From Methylobacterium sp. J-076 (GTDB taxonomy: Bacteria > Pseudomonadota > Alphaproteobacteria > Rhizobiales > Beijerinckiaceae), in assembly GCF_022829405.1 (NCBI RefSeq), contig NZ_JAKSXW010000133.1:1-64000 (forward strand): a stretch of 64,000 nucleotides of DNA. Direction: 5' to 3'. Below, piece by piece: positions 7,350-15,905 of this stretch. The translations under genes were made by a program, and so were the position numbers. Positions within the stretch are counted from its first letter, which is position 1. Each line of letters opens with the position of its first letter. A model generated the notes under the pieces. It saw only the letters and a program-made list of their open reading frames with translations, ran no database searches and was not told the DNA's origin.

Positions 7350-8783
7350 TTAATAAGTCGCATCGAACGACCTCCTTACCGACTCAATTAGAGTAAGGAT
7401 CAGTTTCTTGTCAGTTTCTTGATACTTAAGCTGGCGAAGAAGATAAGCATAAGCGGACGCATATACCTCCCGATCGCCGGCAGCTACGTTGTGGCACCAT
7501 TGACGACAAGAGCGAATTAGATTCGCACAAGGACAACCCTCGATAAAGCCTTCCACCTCAGGCCAACGGGTTGCAACTATTTCCGGCGGCCATTCCCTTC
7601 GAATGTGTTGAAATTTTGGATGGAATAGAATACTAAATTCGAGCGTAATTGGATCTATAGCCGCCGCGCCGTCGCCAACATCGCCGAAATCGATAAGTAT
7701 CGGCGTACCGTCGCCTTCTACAAGTATGTTTCCCCCATGCAGATCGCCATGAAGACAGGCCCATTTAGTTTGAATTCTTTTCGACTCCATCTCTTTGGCC
7801 CAAGACAAACCGTACGTCTCGATCAGCTCCAACGCCTTATCATCCTTCAGCAATCTTTGCCGAATTTGCGCGACAGTCCTAAGAGAATTTGGAACCGCGA
7901 TTGTCCAGGGTACCATGAGCTGCCGAACCTGATCTACGGCAGCTGCGGCCTTCTCTGAATCTCGCTCGAGCAATCCAAATAAACTATCGTTAAATCCGTC
8001 AAGCAAGCGATAGAAAGCGCCAGCCGAATTTTTTGCTCCAGACCTTACGACTTCGACCTTTTGCGGAAACGCGCCTGCTCGCAGCCTTACTACATCCCGG
8101 TCGTAGCGCGATATTTCATCGTCCACTTCTGAAACATCAGCAATCTTCCCTACCGCAGTAATTCGCTGAGCACCGTTACTATCCTCAACCGTAATTCTAA
8201 ATACCCTGGAGTCTGATAGACCGCCAGTAAGAGCAGCAACATGACAGGAATGCCCGTTGCGCCGTCGTGCAAAAATTCTCAAAATTCGCTTTTGTTCTGG
8301 AGTAAGATCAAGTTGCTGTCCGTGACTGGGCAGCTCAATTTCGTCTGTTACCGCCACGCAAGCCGCCGTCACTCGCAATTCGTTCAACATTTCCGGAACG
8401 CGAGTCTTTCGTAGCATCTGAATCAAAGGTATCGGGATTCGATCTCCCCAAACATCATCTCGGTCTGCATAATCACGAAATAGATCAGTCACAAATTCAT
8501 CAGCGGAAGAGCCGGTCAGGAAATAAATAGGAGTACCTTGTGCTGTAGATCGCGCCTGATAGAACACTGTTTGTCCATGCTCGACTGCTTCGTCGAGTGC
8601 ACCGTCCGTGGTGGGTATTTTCAAATCGAGCAATATTAGATCGTAAAATCCGTCTTGCAATGCAGTAAGCGCACTATCTCGACTTTTGGCAACGACCAAT
8701 TCATGAGGATGGGCCACGAGCTGTAACCTTGGAATTATCTCGGGGAGAAATGTCTCATCGTCCTCTACAAACAAAATGCGCAT
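7350..8783 (-). CDS. response regulator fused to an aminoglycoside-phosphotransferase-like kinase
   Basis: A 477-residue two-domain protein. Residues about 1-120 form a receiver domain with acidic pocket Asp8/Asp9 (FVEDDE), phospho-acceptor Asp53 (LILLDLKIP) and conserved Thr90 (YFLTGSS). Residues about 180-477 resemble a choline/aminoglycoside phosphotransferase fold: the Brenner catalytic motif HGDLHGGN at 345-352 and the metal-binding IDFGD at about 364-368. No DNA-binding domain is present, so the output is probably phosphorylation of a small molecule or protein. The ATG at 8783 is preferred (TAA-AT-ATG junction with the kinase gene) over a GTG at 8798. It is the last gene of the ATPase-kinase-regulator operon and A+T-rich like its partners. 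Substrate unknown. Confidence 0.8.
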   Translation of the reverse strand: MRILFVEDDETFLPEIIPRLQLVAHPHELVVAKSRDSALTALQDGFYDLILLDLKIPTTDGALDEAVEHGQTVFYQARSTAQGTPIYFLTGSSADEFVTDLFRDYADRDDVWGDRIPIPLIQMLRKTRVPEMLNELRVTAACVAVTDEIELPSHGQQLDLTPEQKRILRIFARRRNGHSCHVAALTGGLSDSRVFRITVEDSNGAQRITAVGKIADVSEVDDEISRYDRDVVRLRAGAFPQKVEVVRSGAKNSAGAFYRLLDGFNDSLFGLLERDSEKAAAAVDQVRQLMVPWTIAVPNSLRTVAQIRQRLLKDDKALELIETYGLSWAKEMESKRIQTKWACLHGDLHGGNILVEGDGTPILIDFGDVGDGAAAIDPITLEFSILFHPKFQHIRREWPPEIVATRWPEVEGFIEGCPCANLIRSCRQWCHNVAAGDREVYASAYAYLLRQLKYQETDKKLILTLIESVRRSFDATY

Positions 8784-8785
8784 AT

Positions 8786-9676
8786 TTATTTGAACCACTT
8801 GATTTCGAAGTGCGCGCCCACGTCTCTCGAGGGACGCAGCGCAATCTCACCTTCGAGAGAGTCCATCGCTTGCCGAGCGATGGCAAGCCCCATCCCGCTG
8901 TGGCCTCTCTTTGTGGTGGAACCCACATTGAACGCACCTTCCATATTAGTTCCCAGCCCTGGCCCTCGATCCATTATCGCAAGCCAAATTTCGATATCGG
9001 TGGCCCCCCAGTTGATGATCACGGGATGAGAGTCTTCGTGTTGCGGCACAGTCACAACACCTTCCAAAGCATTTCTTAAACCGTTGCTGATGACCAATTT
9101 TATGAGGCTAGGATCGCTTTCTATGATAAAAGGTCGCGGACCAGTAGTCGAAATTTTAATCTCATAATTTGCGCCTTCTTCTCTCGCTACGTCGTCCACC
9201 AGCATCGCAAGATCGAATTGACGTCGTCTAGGCGTTGAGGCTGCGATCTTCAAAGTCTCAATTGCGGTAAATAAGCTATCAAGACGATCTAGCTGTACTT
9301 TGACTCCACTTTTGTCAAAGGCTGGAACTTCTTCCTGGGCTCGCAAGCGAAGGACGCCTACTATAGGCTGGAATTCATGCAAAAGAGTGGCAGCGACTTC
9401 CTCGACCGCTCGCGCATGAATTTGTTTGACATTTTTAGCAGTGGCATCCTCTTCGCTTTGCGCTGCAGGCGCGACCTGCGGAGGCAGGGAATCTTCGGCT
9501 TTCCCGATGGCAGCTATAAGAGCCTTTCGAACCCAGACTACTGTCTCATCTCGCAGAACGGCTCTGAGCAGAGGGAGATCTTTGGTCGTAACAGAGCGTC
9601 GAATATGCCGGGCTGCAGTTAGGCGCTCGTGCGGTGACGAGGACCTAATCAGCAATCTAGCTTCGTCGTTTTCCAT
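8786..9676 (-). CDS. soluble histidine kinase with an N-terminal HEAT-like region
   Basis: A 296-residue cytoplasmic sensor kinase without membrane segments. Residues about 5-62 look like HEAT repeats (SPHERLTAARHIRR, DETVVWVRKALIAAIGKAED). A helical region carries a candidate phospho-accepting His100 (LLHEFQPIVG). The HATPase_c domain follows: N-box SNGLRNALE (about 197-205), G1 MDRGPGLG (about 235-242) and G2 GHSGMGLAIA (about 258-267). Its ATG overlaps the ATPase stop (TGATG) and its stop is 2 bases from the next start, so the three proteins are probably translated together. The expected partner is the fused response regulator encoded next. The stimulus may come through the HEAT region or the ATPase. 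Confidence 0.85.
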   Translation of the reverse strand: MENDEARLLIRSSSPHERLTAARHIRRSVTTKDLPLLRAVLRDETVVWVRKALIAAIGKAEDSLPPQVAPAAQSEEDATAKNVKQIHARAVEEVAATLLHEFQPIVGVLRLRAQEEVPAFDKSGVKVQLDRLDSLFTAIETLKIAASTPRRRQFDLAMLVDDVAREEGANYEIKISTTGPRPFIIESDPSLIKLVISNGLRNALEGVVTVPQHEDSHPVIINWGATDIEIWLAIMDRGPGLGTNMEGAFNVGSTTKRGHSGMGLAIARQAMDSLEGEIALRPSRDVGAHFEIKWFK

Positions 9677-11625
9677 CAGCTCGTATGCCGTGAATAGAAT
9701 GCCGCTCGACGATCGAAGGCCTCTTTCCCACCCTCCATTCCGGTGATCGCGCCCACAACTGGCTGAGCTTGGAGGTTATCACGTAGTACAACGAAACCCC
9801 TCTTCCCGTCGGAGCCCATTTGTGTGACAATTTCAGCATTACCCAAAACGGGAATGTTTGCGTTGTGGGTAGAAAAAATCATTTGCGTATCTTTGGACCT
9901 GTTCCCGACCGCCTTTATGACAGTTTCGGCTATGAACGCGTTGTCGATATGATCCTCTGGTTGATCAACAATGAGGACTTTACCTCTATGATTCAACAAG
10001 ATTGGTAATATCACCGTGCAACGCTGTCCAGTTGACAGCTCGGAAATGTCTTTAAAGTCCTGCCCATCCAATAATTTCATCACAACATTGTCTTCGATAA
10101 GGCATGTAGCCAAGTCTCCCATACTCCGCTCTCTAAATTGTGCTAACACCCGCGCCGCTCGATCTTTCGTCATATTTGTTATGTCGGCAATCGAGGCGTA
10201 GTCGTTATTTTCTGCGGCTTCGAGTAGCTCGCGAGGGCTTACGCTTTCCGATAGCTGAAGTGCAATATCGTTATAACGCAAGCCACTCCCTCGCAACGCC
10301 GCGAGTATAACCTGGAAGTATCCGTCAATTTGTCCAGCTCGTTGCACTTCGACCCGTATTCTCGGGCCTAGCTCTTTGTTTAAGATTTGCGAAACATTCT
10401 GACGATCTTGAAACTTCTCTTCTCTTAAAGTTTCAAGTATATCTAAGTGATTGTTCCGGAGTTCTCGGAGCTGAGCAAAATGAATTGACTTATCAGACAA
10501 TAGATCTCGCAGAGAATTAAGTTGAGCTTGTTGTTCCTTTAGGCTCGAACTCTGACGAGCAACCGCGCCGGCACCTTCTTTGATCGTTTCAATTTCTCTT
10601 CTAAGCTGGCGTGCCTGCTCGTCGAACGCGACCCTTTTCTCGATCACACCTTCAAGTACTTTTGCCGCCTCGGTATATAGCTGGTAGAATTCCGACTGAG
10701 TTCCGACAATTTTGTCGATGATAGCAGTTAATTTGGGTCTGAGGCCTGATAGCGGATCGTCGCTATTTGGGTTTTGCCACGTTTCTGTGGTCGGAGATGA
10801 TTGTTGGAGCTGCTGTATTTGAGTAGACCAAGCGCGAATTGAGTTTTGGAACCTTTCAATGCTAGCTTGAGCGACAGCGGAAGATGCTGTCTGCGAAGCA
10901 AGACGGCCTAATGCTTGCTGTTTTAAAGCAACAGACGCGGAGCTTTTCGCGAACTCTCTTTCTTTGACAGATACTTCCTTCAGCATCTGCGCGAGCTGAG
11001 GCAAATGCTTCGTTTGTTCCTGTAATTGTATGATTTCTCTTGATGTTGTCTCTACATCGACCGTCAATTTCTTGATTTTTGCAATTTGTTCGTTCTCTGC
11101 CTGTTTGGAAGATTCGATTTTTTTCAAGAAACTGTCAATTAATCTAAGGCGACCACTTGCATGCAGACCAACTGTTTCGATCTCAGTCTGGGAGAACACA
11201 AGAGGGGGCAGGAATGGGGCTGTCGTCCTCGGAGATTTGTCTGTCGCGGTCCGCGATACAATTATCTGAGTGTTACCATCCTGAAGCGTGACTGTGATCT
11301 GTCCAGACCCCAGTACTGAAGTCGCATGCTCAGTCGCTTTTTTTGTTGACTCCGTTGTGAAACCGCTCACACCCAGAGCGTATCTTATAAGTTCTATAAG
11401 AGAAGTTTTGCCTGTTCCACGAGCACCAATAACTACGTTGAGCCCCGGCTCAAAGTAGGTATCTAGACCGTCGAGAAAGCCTTCTTCGATTTGAACTCGC
11501 TTAATGTACAATGGCACTCCTCCGTCAATGCGACACGTGGTGGTTCCTGATAGTGTGTACAGGAAGGTCCTTGGAACGTTTTTTAATCTTCGGTTCGCAT
11601 AACGTGCGTTATCGTCGCCCACCAT
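9676..11625 (-). CDS. SMC/RecF-like AAA family ATPase with a long coiled coil
   Basis: A 649-residue ABC-type ATPase. Walker A is GARGTGKTS at 67-75. A long Gln/Glu/Lys-rich coiled-coil region follows from about 150 to 420, then the LSTGQR signature (about 530-535), Walker B VLIVDQPEDHIDN (about 550-562) and an H-loop STHN (about 586-589). The DQPED form of Walker B is seen in TrlF-like and related ATPases of conflict systems, which sense DNA, phage products or nucleotides. The start is uncertain: ATG 11625 has no clear ribosome-binding site, whereas a TTG at 11511 (MYIKRVQIEEGF) has GGAGGA at 11518-11523 six bases upstream. It begins 18 bases after the integrase stop on the same strand and overlaps the kinase gene. 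Confidence 0.85.
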   Translation of the reverse strand: MVGDDNARYANRRLKNVPRTFLYTLSGTTTCRIDGGVPLYIKRVQIEEGFLDGLDTYFEPGLNVVIGARGTGKTSLIELIRYALGVSGFTTESTKKATEHATSVLGSGQITVTLQDGNTQIIVSRTATDKSPRTTAPFLPPLVFSQTEIETVGLHASGRLRLIDSFLKKIESSKQAENEQIAKIKKLTVDVETTSREIIQLQEQTKHLPQLAQMLKEVSVKEREFAKSSASVALKQQALGRLASQTASSAVAQASIERFQNSIRAWSTQIQQLQQSSPTTETWQNPNSDDPLSGLRPKLTAIIDKIVGTQSEFYQLYTEAAKVLEGVIEKRVAFDEQARQLRREIETIKEGAGAVARQSSSLKEQQAQLNSLRDLLSDKSIHFAQLRELRNNHLDILETLREEKFQDRQNVSQILNKELGPRIRVEVQRAGQIDGYFQVILAALRGSGLRYNDIALQLSESVSPRELLEAAENNDYASIADITNMTKDRAARVLAQFRERSMGDLATCLIEDNVVMKLLDGQDFKDISELSTGQRCTVILPILLNHRGKVLIVDQPEDHIDNAFIAETVIKAVGNRSKDTQMIFSTHNANIPVLGNAEIVTQMGSDGKRGFVVLRDNLQAQPVVGAITGMEGGKEAFDRRAAFYSRHTS

Positions 11626-11643
11626 ATATGCAAGATCAATAGC

Positions 11644-12966
11644 TTATGTCCGCACCCATTCGGGCCTGAGCCGATCCACCACACGCTCAAGCCGCACCTG
11701 GCCGTAGTGCTTGTCGATCATGGCCAGGGACGTGCGGCAGTTGCGGGCTACGTCGAGCACCTCGGCCCCGTTTGCCAATTGCTCGCTAATGTAAAAGTGG
11801 CGCAGCGAGTACGGTGTGCGCTTGATGCCCCTGTGGTCCCGCTCGAGCCCGGCCGCCTTCACCAGTTCGGTGAAGCCATTGGCGACCGAGCTGATGCGTT
11901 TGCCCTGCTCGCTCGCAAACACTGGGTCCGAATCAGCTGGCTCTCGACCCATGCTGCGGTCGAACAGCATCCACAACGTGTCGAACCACGGGATCGCGGC
12001 CTTCTGCGGGATGGCCTTGCCGCTCTTGCCTTTGCCTCGCACCTGCAGCCGGATGTCTCGATCATGCACGCTCTTGCCCCTGCCGGCGCGGTAGCCCAGC
12101 ACGTCGCCCCAGGTGAGGTTGTACATCTCGGTCGGCCGTAGGCCTGAGAACGCGCCGATCATCACGTACGCATGCAGCACGGTGCGATCACGTCGAGTAT
12201 GGTCGTCCAAACGCTTGATGCGCCATGCCCGTTTATCGCTGGCGCGCACCTCTGCACCCGTGCCATCCATGATGGGATCCACCAACCGGTTGAGGCTCAC
12301 AGCCTCCAGCCGGGCGAACTCATGGGGCTCGAAGCTGGGCCGCCGATTGTCTGGCGCACGCCGGGCTTTGATCGTGATCTCCGGCGGGGTCTTGAGGTAA
12401 CCCTGGCGCGAGGCCCAGCGCAGCAGCGCGCGCAGCACCACGGTCTCCCCACGCTGGCGGCTCAGGGACGGTGCCGCGCGCCGCACGGGCCGGCGCAGGC
12501 GATGGCCGTCACGCTCGTACTCGATGTGCGTGATGAGCTTGCCTGGCCCCTCGGTCCAGTAGGTGCGCCGCCACTCCGCGTAGCGCTCCATATCCGCTTC
12601 GCTAACCGCATCCACGGGCTTGGCACCGAAGAAGCCCACGAAGTAGCGGCGAATCAAGGCCGGTTCGCTCTTGCCCTGATCTGCTCGCCGCTCTCCGCGC
12701 TCCACCTCGCGCTGGATCTGGGTGATGTACTCCTCGGCCACGCCCTCGAAGGTGTGCGTCTTGGCCGTGAGCCCCTGTTTGGCGCGGTAGGTAGCCTCGT
12801 ACCAAATGGCGTCGGCGCGTCTCTCGGCCTCCCGGAGGTCGTCCGTGTCGAGGGATCGCTTGAACTGGCCCTGTCCCCGGATGCTGAAGCGCACCTGCCA
12901 TCGGGTGCTGCCGGCGCGCTGAAACAGCTGGTAGCGCTCGGCTTGGTCGTTGCCAGGGGTGCTCAA
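11644..12966 (-). CDS. site-specific tyrosine integrase (tRNA-associated)
   Basis: A 440-residue tyrosine recombinase with an N-terminal arm-binding-like region (about 10-60), a SAM-like core-binding domain (about 72-190) and a C-terminal catalytic domain. Readable active-site residues are Arg277 (FSGLRPTE), a Lys in RGKGKSGK (about 310-317), Arg389 with His390 (YSLRHFY) and nucleophile Tyr421 (DKHYG). Two positions usually filled by His read Tyr386 and the RNCRTS segment, a variation common in this integrase group. It points away from the tRNA-Met(CAT) gene 204 bases away, the classic arrangement for an element integrated in a tRNA 3' end. It is G+C-rich, unlike the cargo operon just downstream, and may share a transcript with it. 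Confidence 0.9.
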   Translation of the reverse strand: MSTPGNDQAERYQLFQRAGSTRWQVRFSIRGQGQFKRSLDTDDLREAERRADAIWYEATYRAKQGLTAKTHTFEGVAEEYITQIQREVERGERRADQGKSEPALIRRYFVGFFGAKPVDAVSEADMERYAEWRRTYWTEGPGKLITHIEYERDGHRLRRPVRRAAPSLSRQRGETVVLRALLRWASRQGYLKTPPEITIKARRAPDNRRPSFEPHEFARLEAVSLNRLVDPIMDGTGAEVRASDKRAWRIKRLDDHTRRDRTVLHAYVMIGAFSGLRPTEMYNLTWGDVLGYRAGRGKSVHDRDIRLQVRGKGKSGKAIPQKAAIPWFDTLWMLFDRSMGREPADSDPVFASEQGKRISSVANGFTELVKAAGLERDHRGIKRTPYSLRHFYISEQLANGAEVLDVARNCRTSLAMIDKHYGQVRLERVVDRLRPEWVRT

Positions 12967-13002
12967 GATGCGTCCCTGTCTGGTTACTGCGGTGCGGCGG
13001 AC

Positions 13003-13082
13003 TGCGCTAGAAGTGCGCTAGGCTGCTCCCAGAGCCCCCAGCAAACCGTTACGCCCACACGACAATTTTCCCGCTGCGCTAG
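13003..13082. repeat. three direct copies of TGCGCTAG between integrase and tRNA
   Basis: TGCGCTAG occurs at 13003-13010, 13014-13021 and 13075-13082, all in the same orientation; the first two are 11 bases apart, about one helical turn. Short direct repeats beside an integrase gene near the attachment site are typical arm-type binding sites for the integrase. The remainder of 12967-13130 shows no gene. Confidence 0.45.
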
Positions 13083-13130
13083 CGCTGTTCTAGGATTTAA
13101 AGCCGAAATCTGCTGAGAGCAAGGCAAACA

Positions 13131-13160
13131 AAAAGCCCCGCTAAGTGCTTGGCGGGGCTT
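13131..13160 (-). terminator. Rho-independent terminator of tRNA-Met
   Basis: On the minus strand an AAGCCCCGCC / GCGGGGCTT hairpin is followed by a T-run (TTTTTGTTT). It lies 9 bases beyond the tRNA CCA end, as expected for tRNA transcript termination. Confidence 0.8.
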
Positions 13161-13169
13161 GGGAATTGT

Positions 13170-13246
13170 TGGTAGCGAGGGAGGGATTTGAACCCCCGAC
13201 ACAAGGATTATGATTCCTCTGCTCTAACCAACTGAGCTACCCCGCC
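13170..13246 (-). tRNA. tRNA-Met (anticodon CAT)
   Basis: A 77-base tRNA on the minus strand with an encoded CCA end. The 5' acceptor strand GGCGGGG pairs with CCTCGCT (two G-U pairs). The D arm reads AGCTCAGTTGGTTAGAGC, the anticodon loop places CAT between AGGAAT and AATCCT, and the T arm has GGTTCAAATCC. Overall it resembles the elongator methionine tRNA of alphaproteobacteria more than tRNA-Ile2, which shares the CAT anticodon. The 3' end faces the integrase and is the likely attachment site. Confidence 0.92.
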
Positions 13247-13339
13247 CCAAAGCGCCGCCGGCCCTGGGGGCTGCGCGCGACGGGCGGGGTATAGGGAGAG
13301 GGGGCGCTCGGTGTCAACGGGCCTCGCGCCGGTTCCGCG

Positions 13340-15325
13340 TCAATTCCCGCGGGTCAGGGGCGGCGCGGGGCGCATCAGGGCTGCGGCGATGATGCCGAGG
13401 GCGAGGCCGAACACCCCCAGACCCAGCCACAGGGCGGTTCCGTCGCTTACGGTGCCCGCCAGCGACAGCGATCCCGTCCGGCCGCCGGCCGCATCCACCG
13501 CCGCGAGGCCGACGCCGACGAAGCTCTCTCCCACCAGCAGCCCCGAGGCGATCAGGATGCCCCGGCGGCGGGACTGGACGAGCCCCCCGGGGTCGCGCCG
13601 CCGCAACGCCCGCTCGCAGACGAAGCCGAGGAGCCCGCCGAGGCCGATCGTCATCTCCACCGAGAGCGGAAGGTACATGCCGATCCCCACCGTCAGGGCC
13701 GGAAAGCTCACCCCCCGGCGCTTCAGCACCCGTTCGAGGCCCACGGCGCCCAGGCCCAGCACGCCGCCGAGCAGCAGCATCGGCCAGGGCAGCGTCCCGT
13801 GGACGATTCCGTCGGTGATCTGCGTGACGAGGGCGGCCTGCGGCACCGCCAGGGCCTCCCGCGGGTCCATGCCCGGCCGCGGCAGGGCGCCGACGAAGCC
13901 GTAGGCCCCGTAGAGGAGCGAGAGCAGGGGCACGATCACCAGCGAGCCCACCGCCACGCCCAGCAGCAGCACCGCCTGCTGCCGCCAGGGCGTCGCGTCC
14001 ACCAGCTGGCCGGTCTTCAGGTCCTGCAGGTTGTCGTTGGCGATGGAGGAGGCCGTCACCACCACCGAGGCCGCGAGCAGCACCGCCGCCATGGCGAAAC
14101 GCTGCGTGTCGGGCGGGGCCGCGACGCCGACCACCAGGGGCACCGCCACGGCGCCGACCATCGCGGCCAGGATGCCGATCCCCGAGATCGGGCTGGTGGA
14201 CGAGCCGAGCAGGCCCGCGAGGTAGCCGCACACCGCCGCCATCGCCGCGCCGAACACGTAGCAGAACAGCACGCAGGCCGCCGTCACCCACGCCGCGGTC
14301 GAGCCGGAGAGTCCGGCCGAGAGGCCGAAGGTCTGGAACAGGGCGGCCAGCGGCACGGCGAGGGCCAGCGCGCCGACCCCCACCCAGAGGATCGGCAGGT
14401 CGCGCTCGTGCCGGGGCAGGTCCCGGGCCGGGCGGCGGGCGGCGGCGGCGGCCTGCCCGATGCTGGCCAGGATCGGCCGCGCCAGGGCCGCCACCGTCCA
14501 GAACCCGCCCACCGCGATGATGCCGGCGCCGACGAGGCGCACCTGCCCCGCCCACACCGCCTGGGCCGCCTCCCCCGGGCTCACCCCGGCCGGCGGGCCG
14601 AGGGCGGTGAGGAGCGGGACCAGGATCCCCCAGGCGATGGCGACGCCGGTCAGCAGGGCGAGGCAGGCGCCGATGCCCACGAGGTAGCCGACCCCGATGA
14701 GGGCCAGGGAGAACCCGCTGCCGACGCTGAACGCCGCGCCGCCCACCGCGAAGGCCGTCAGCACCCCGTCCGCCAGGAGCCGCACGCCGTTGGTGAGGAA
14801 GGCGACGAGGCCGGAGCCCGCGGCGGCGGCGAGCAGGGTCGTCAGCCCGCCCCTCCCCTCCTCCGTGTGCCCCGCCCTGAGCACCTCGGCCGCGGCGATG
14901 CCTTCGGGATAGGGCAGCGCACTGCCGGTCACCAGGGCCCGCCGCAGGGGGATCGAGAACGCCACGCCGAGCCAGCCGCCGACGAGGCAGACGAGGCTCG
15001 TCTCCCAGAACGGGAAGCCGTGCCAGTAGCCGATCAGCACGAGGCCGGGGAGGACGAGGATGACGTTGCACAGGGTGCCGGCCGCCGAGGCCTGGGTCTG
15101 CACGATGTTGTTCTCGAGGATGCCGCCGCCGACCAGCCGCAGCGCCCCCATGGAGAGCAGCGCCGCCGGGATCGAGGACGAGAACGTCATCCCCGTCTTG
15201 AGGCCCATGTAGATGTTGGCCGCCATGAACGCGACGGTGATCGCCGCGCCGAGGACGAGGCCCCGTGCCGTGATCTCGCGCCCGTGCCGGCCCGCCGTGG
15301 CGGCGATCTCGTTCCTCGCGTCCAT
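13340..15325 (-). CDS. OPT family oligopeptide transporter
   Basis: A 661-residue integral membrane protein with about 14-16 hydrophobic helices. The N-terminus (ITARGLVLGAAITVAFMAAN, NIYMGLKTG) and an ALPYPEG motif are hallmarks of bacterial OPT proteins, which import short peptides or metal-chelate complexes across the inner membrane. The ATG at 15325 is used because GAGGGA lies just upstream and the family starts here, 12 codons inside the longest frame. It stands alone, divergent from the CHRD gene. It is the first core gene beyond the tRNA. Confidence 0.88.
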   Translation of the reverse strand: MDARNEIAATAGRHGREITARGLVLGAAITVAFMAANIYMGLKTGMTFSSSIPAALLSMGALRLVGGGILENNIVQTQASAAGTLCNVILVLPGLVLIGYWHGFPFWETSLVCLVGGWLGVAFSIPLRRALVTGSALPYPEGIAAAEVLRAGHTEEGRGGLTTLLAAAAGSGLVAFLTNGVRLLADGVLTAFAVGGAAFSVGSGFSLALIGVGYLVGIGACLALLTGVAIAWGILVPLLTALGPPAGVSPGEAAQAVWAGQVRLVGAGIIAVGGFWTVAALARPILASIGQAAAAARRPARDLPRHERDLPILWVGVGALALAVPLAALFQTFGLSAGLSGSTAAWVTAACVLFCYVFGAAMAAVCGYLAGLLGSSTSPISGIGILAAMVGAVAVPLVVGVAAPPDTQRFAMAAVLLAASVVVTASSIANDNLQDLKTGQLVDATPWRQQAVLLLGVAVGSLVIVPLLSLLYGAYGFVGALPRPGMDPREALAVPQAALVTQITDGIVHGTLPWPMLLLGGVLGLGAVGLERVLKRRGVSFPALTVGIGMYLPLSVEMTIGLGGLLGFVCERALRRRDPGGLVQSRRRGILIASGLLVGESFVGVGLAAVDAAGGRTGSLSLAGTVSDGTALWLGLGVFGLALGIIAAALMRPAPPLTRGN

Positions 15326-15452
15326 CGTCCCTCGCCGGTCGCCGAGACCGCAGGACACCACGTCCCGGCCGTGACGACAACGTGATGGCCGCCGCGGCAG
15401 ATGCCCCTATCTGCCCAGGTGGGTCCCGTGGGGGCCCGCCTGGGAGACCTCC

Positions 15453-15875
15453 ATGACCCACCGCATCGCTTTGCTCGGCCTCGGCCTCGCGTTCCTCACC
15501 GTCACCGGCGCCCAGGCGGCCGAGGGCTTCCGCGCCGCGCTCACCGGCGCGTCCGAGGTGCCGGCCACGGAGTCGAAGGGCACGGGCGAGGTGACCGCCA
15601 GCTACGATGCCGCCACCAAGCGCCTGAGCTGGAAGGGCAGCTACAGCGGCCTCACCGGCCCGGTGACGGCGGCGCATTTCCACGGCCCCGCCAAGGCCGG
15701 CGAGAACGCGGGGGTCCTGATCCCCGTGGATGCCAAGGCGAGTCCGTTCTCCGGCGAGGCGACCCTGGACGAGGCCAAGGCGGCGGATCTCGAAGCCGGA
15801 AAGATGTATTTCAACCTGCACACCGCGGCGAATCCGAAAGGCGAGATCCGCGGCCAGGTCGAGCCGGCGCGCTGA
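15453..15875 (+). CDS. CHRD domain-containing exported protein
   Basis: A 140-residue protein with a signal peptide (LLGLGLAFLTVTGAQA) and a single CHRD domain: FRAALTGASEVP at the start, AHFHGPAKAGENAGVLIPV in the middle and YFNLHTAANPKGEIRGQV at the end. CHRD domains, first seen in chordin, occur in many secreted bacterial proteins of unknown role. Probably periplasmic. Three genes follow on the same strand with 30-, 32- and -11-base junctions, so it may head an operon. Confidence 0.88.
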   Translation: MTHRIALLGLGLAFLTVTGAQAAEGFRAALTGASEVPATESKGTGEVTASYDAATKRLSWKGSYSGLTGPVTAAHFHGPAKAGENAGVLIPVDAKASPFSGEATLDEAKAADLEAGKMYFNLHTAANPKGEIRGQVEPAR

Positions 15876-15905
15876 GGCCGGCCCCCACGCGAGACGCCCG
15901 ACACA

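Noticed and set aside
7350..11625. Known Detocs defence system
   Set aside because: The layout shares a kinase and a response regulator, but the effector here is an APH-like kinase and an SMC-like ATPase is present; no nucleoside-phosphorylase-like domain was seen.
1..13169. Complete prophage
   Set aside because: No capsid, tail, terminase, lysis or replication genes were seen; the two recombinases and assorted cargo fit a genomic island or integrative element better.
1..13169. Insertion sequence or transposase gene
   Set aside because: No DDE transposase or IS-type terminal inverted repeats with flanking duplications were recognised, although small palindromic repeats occur.
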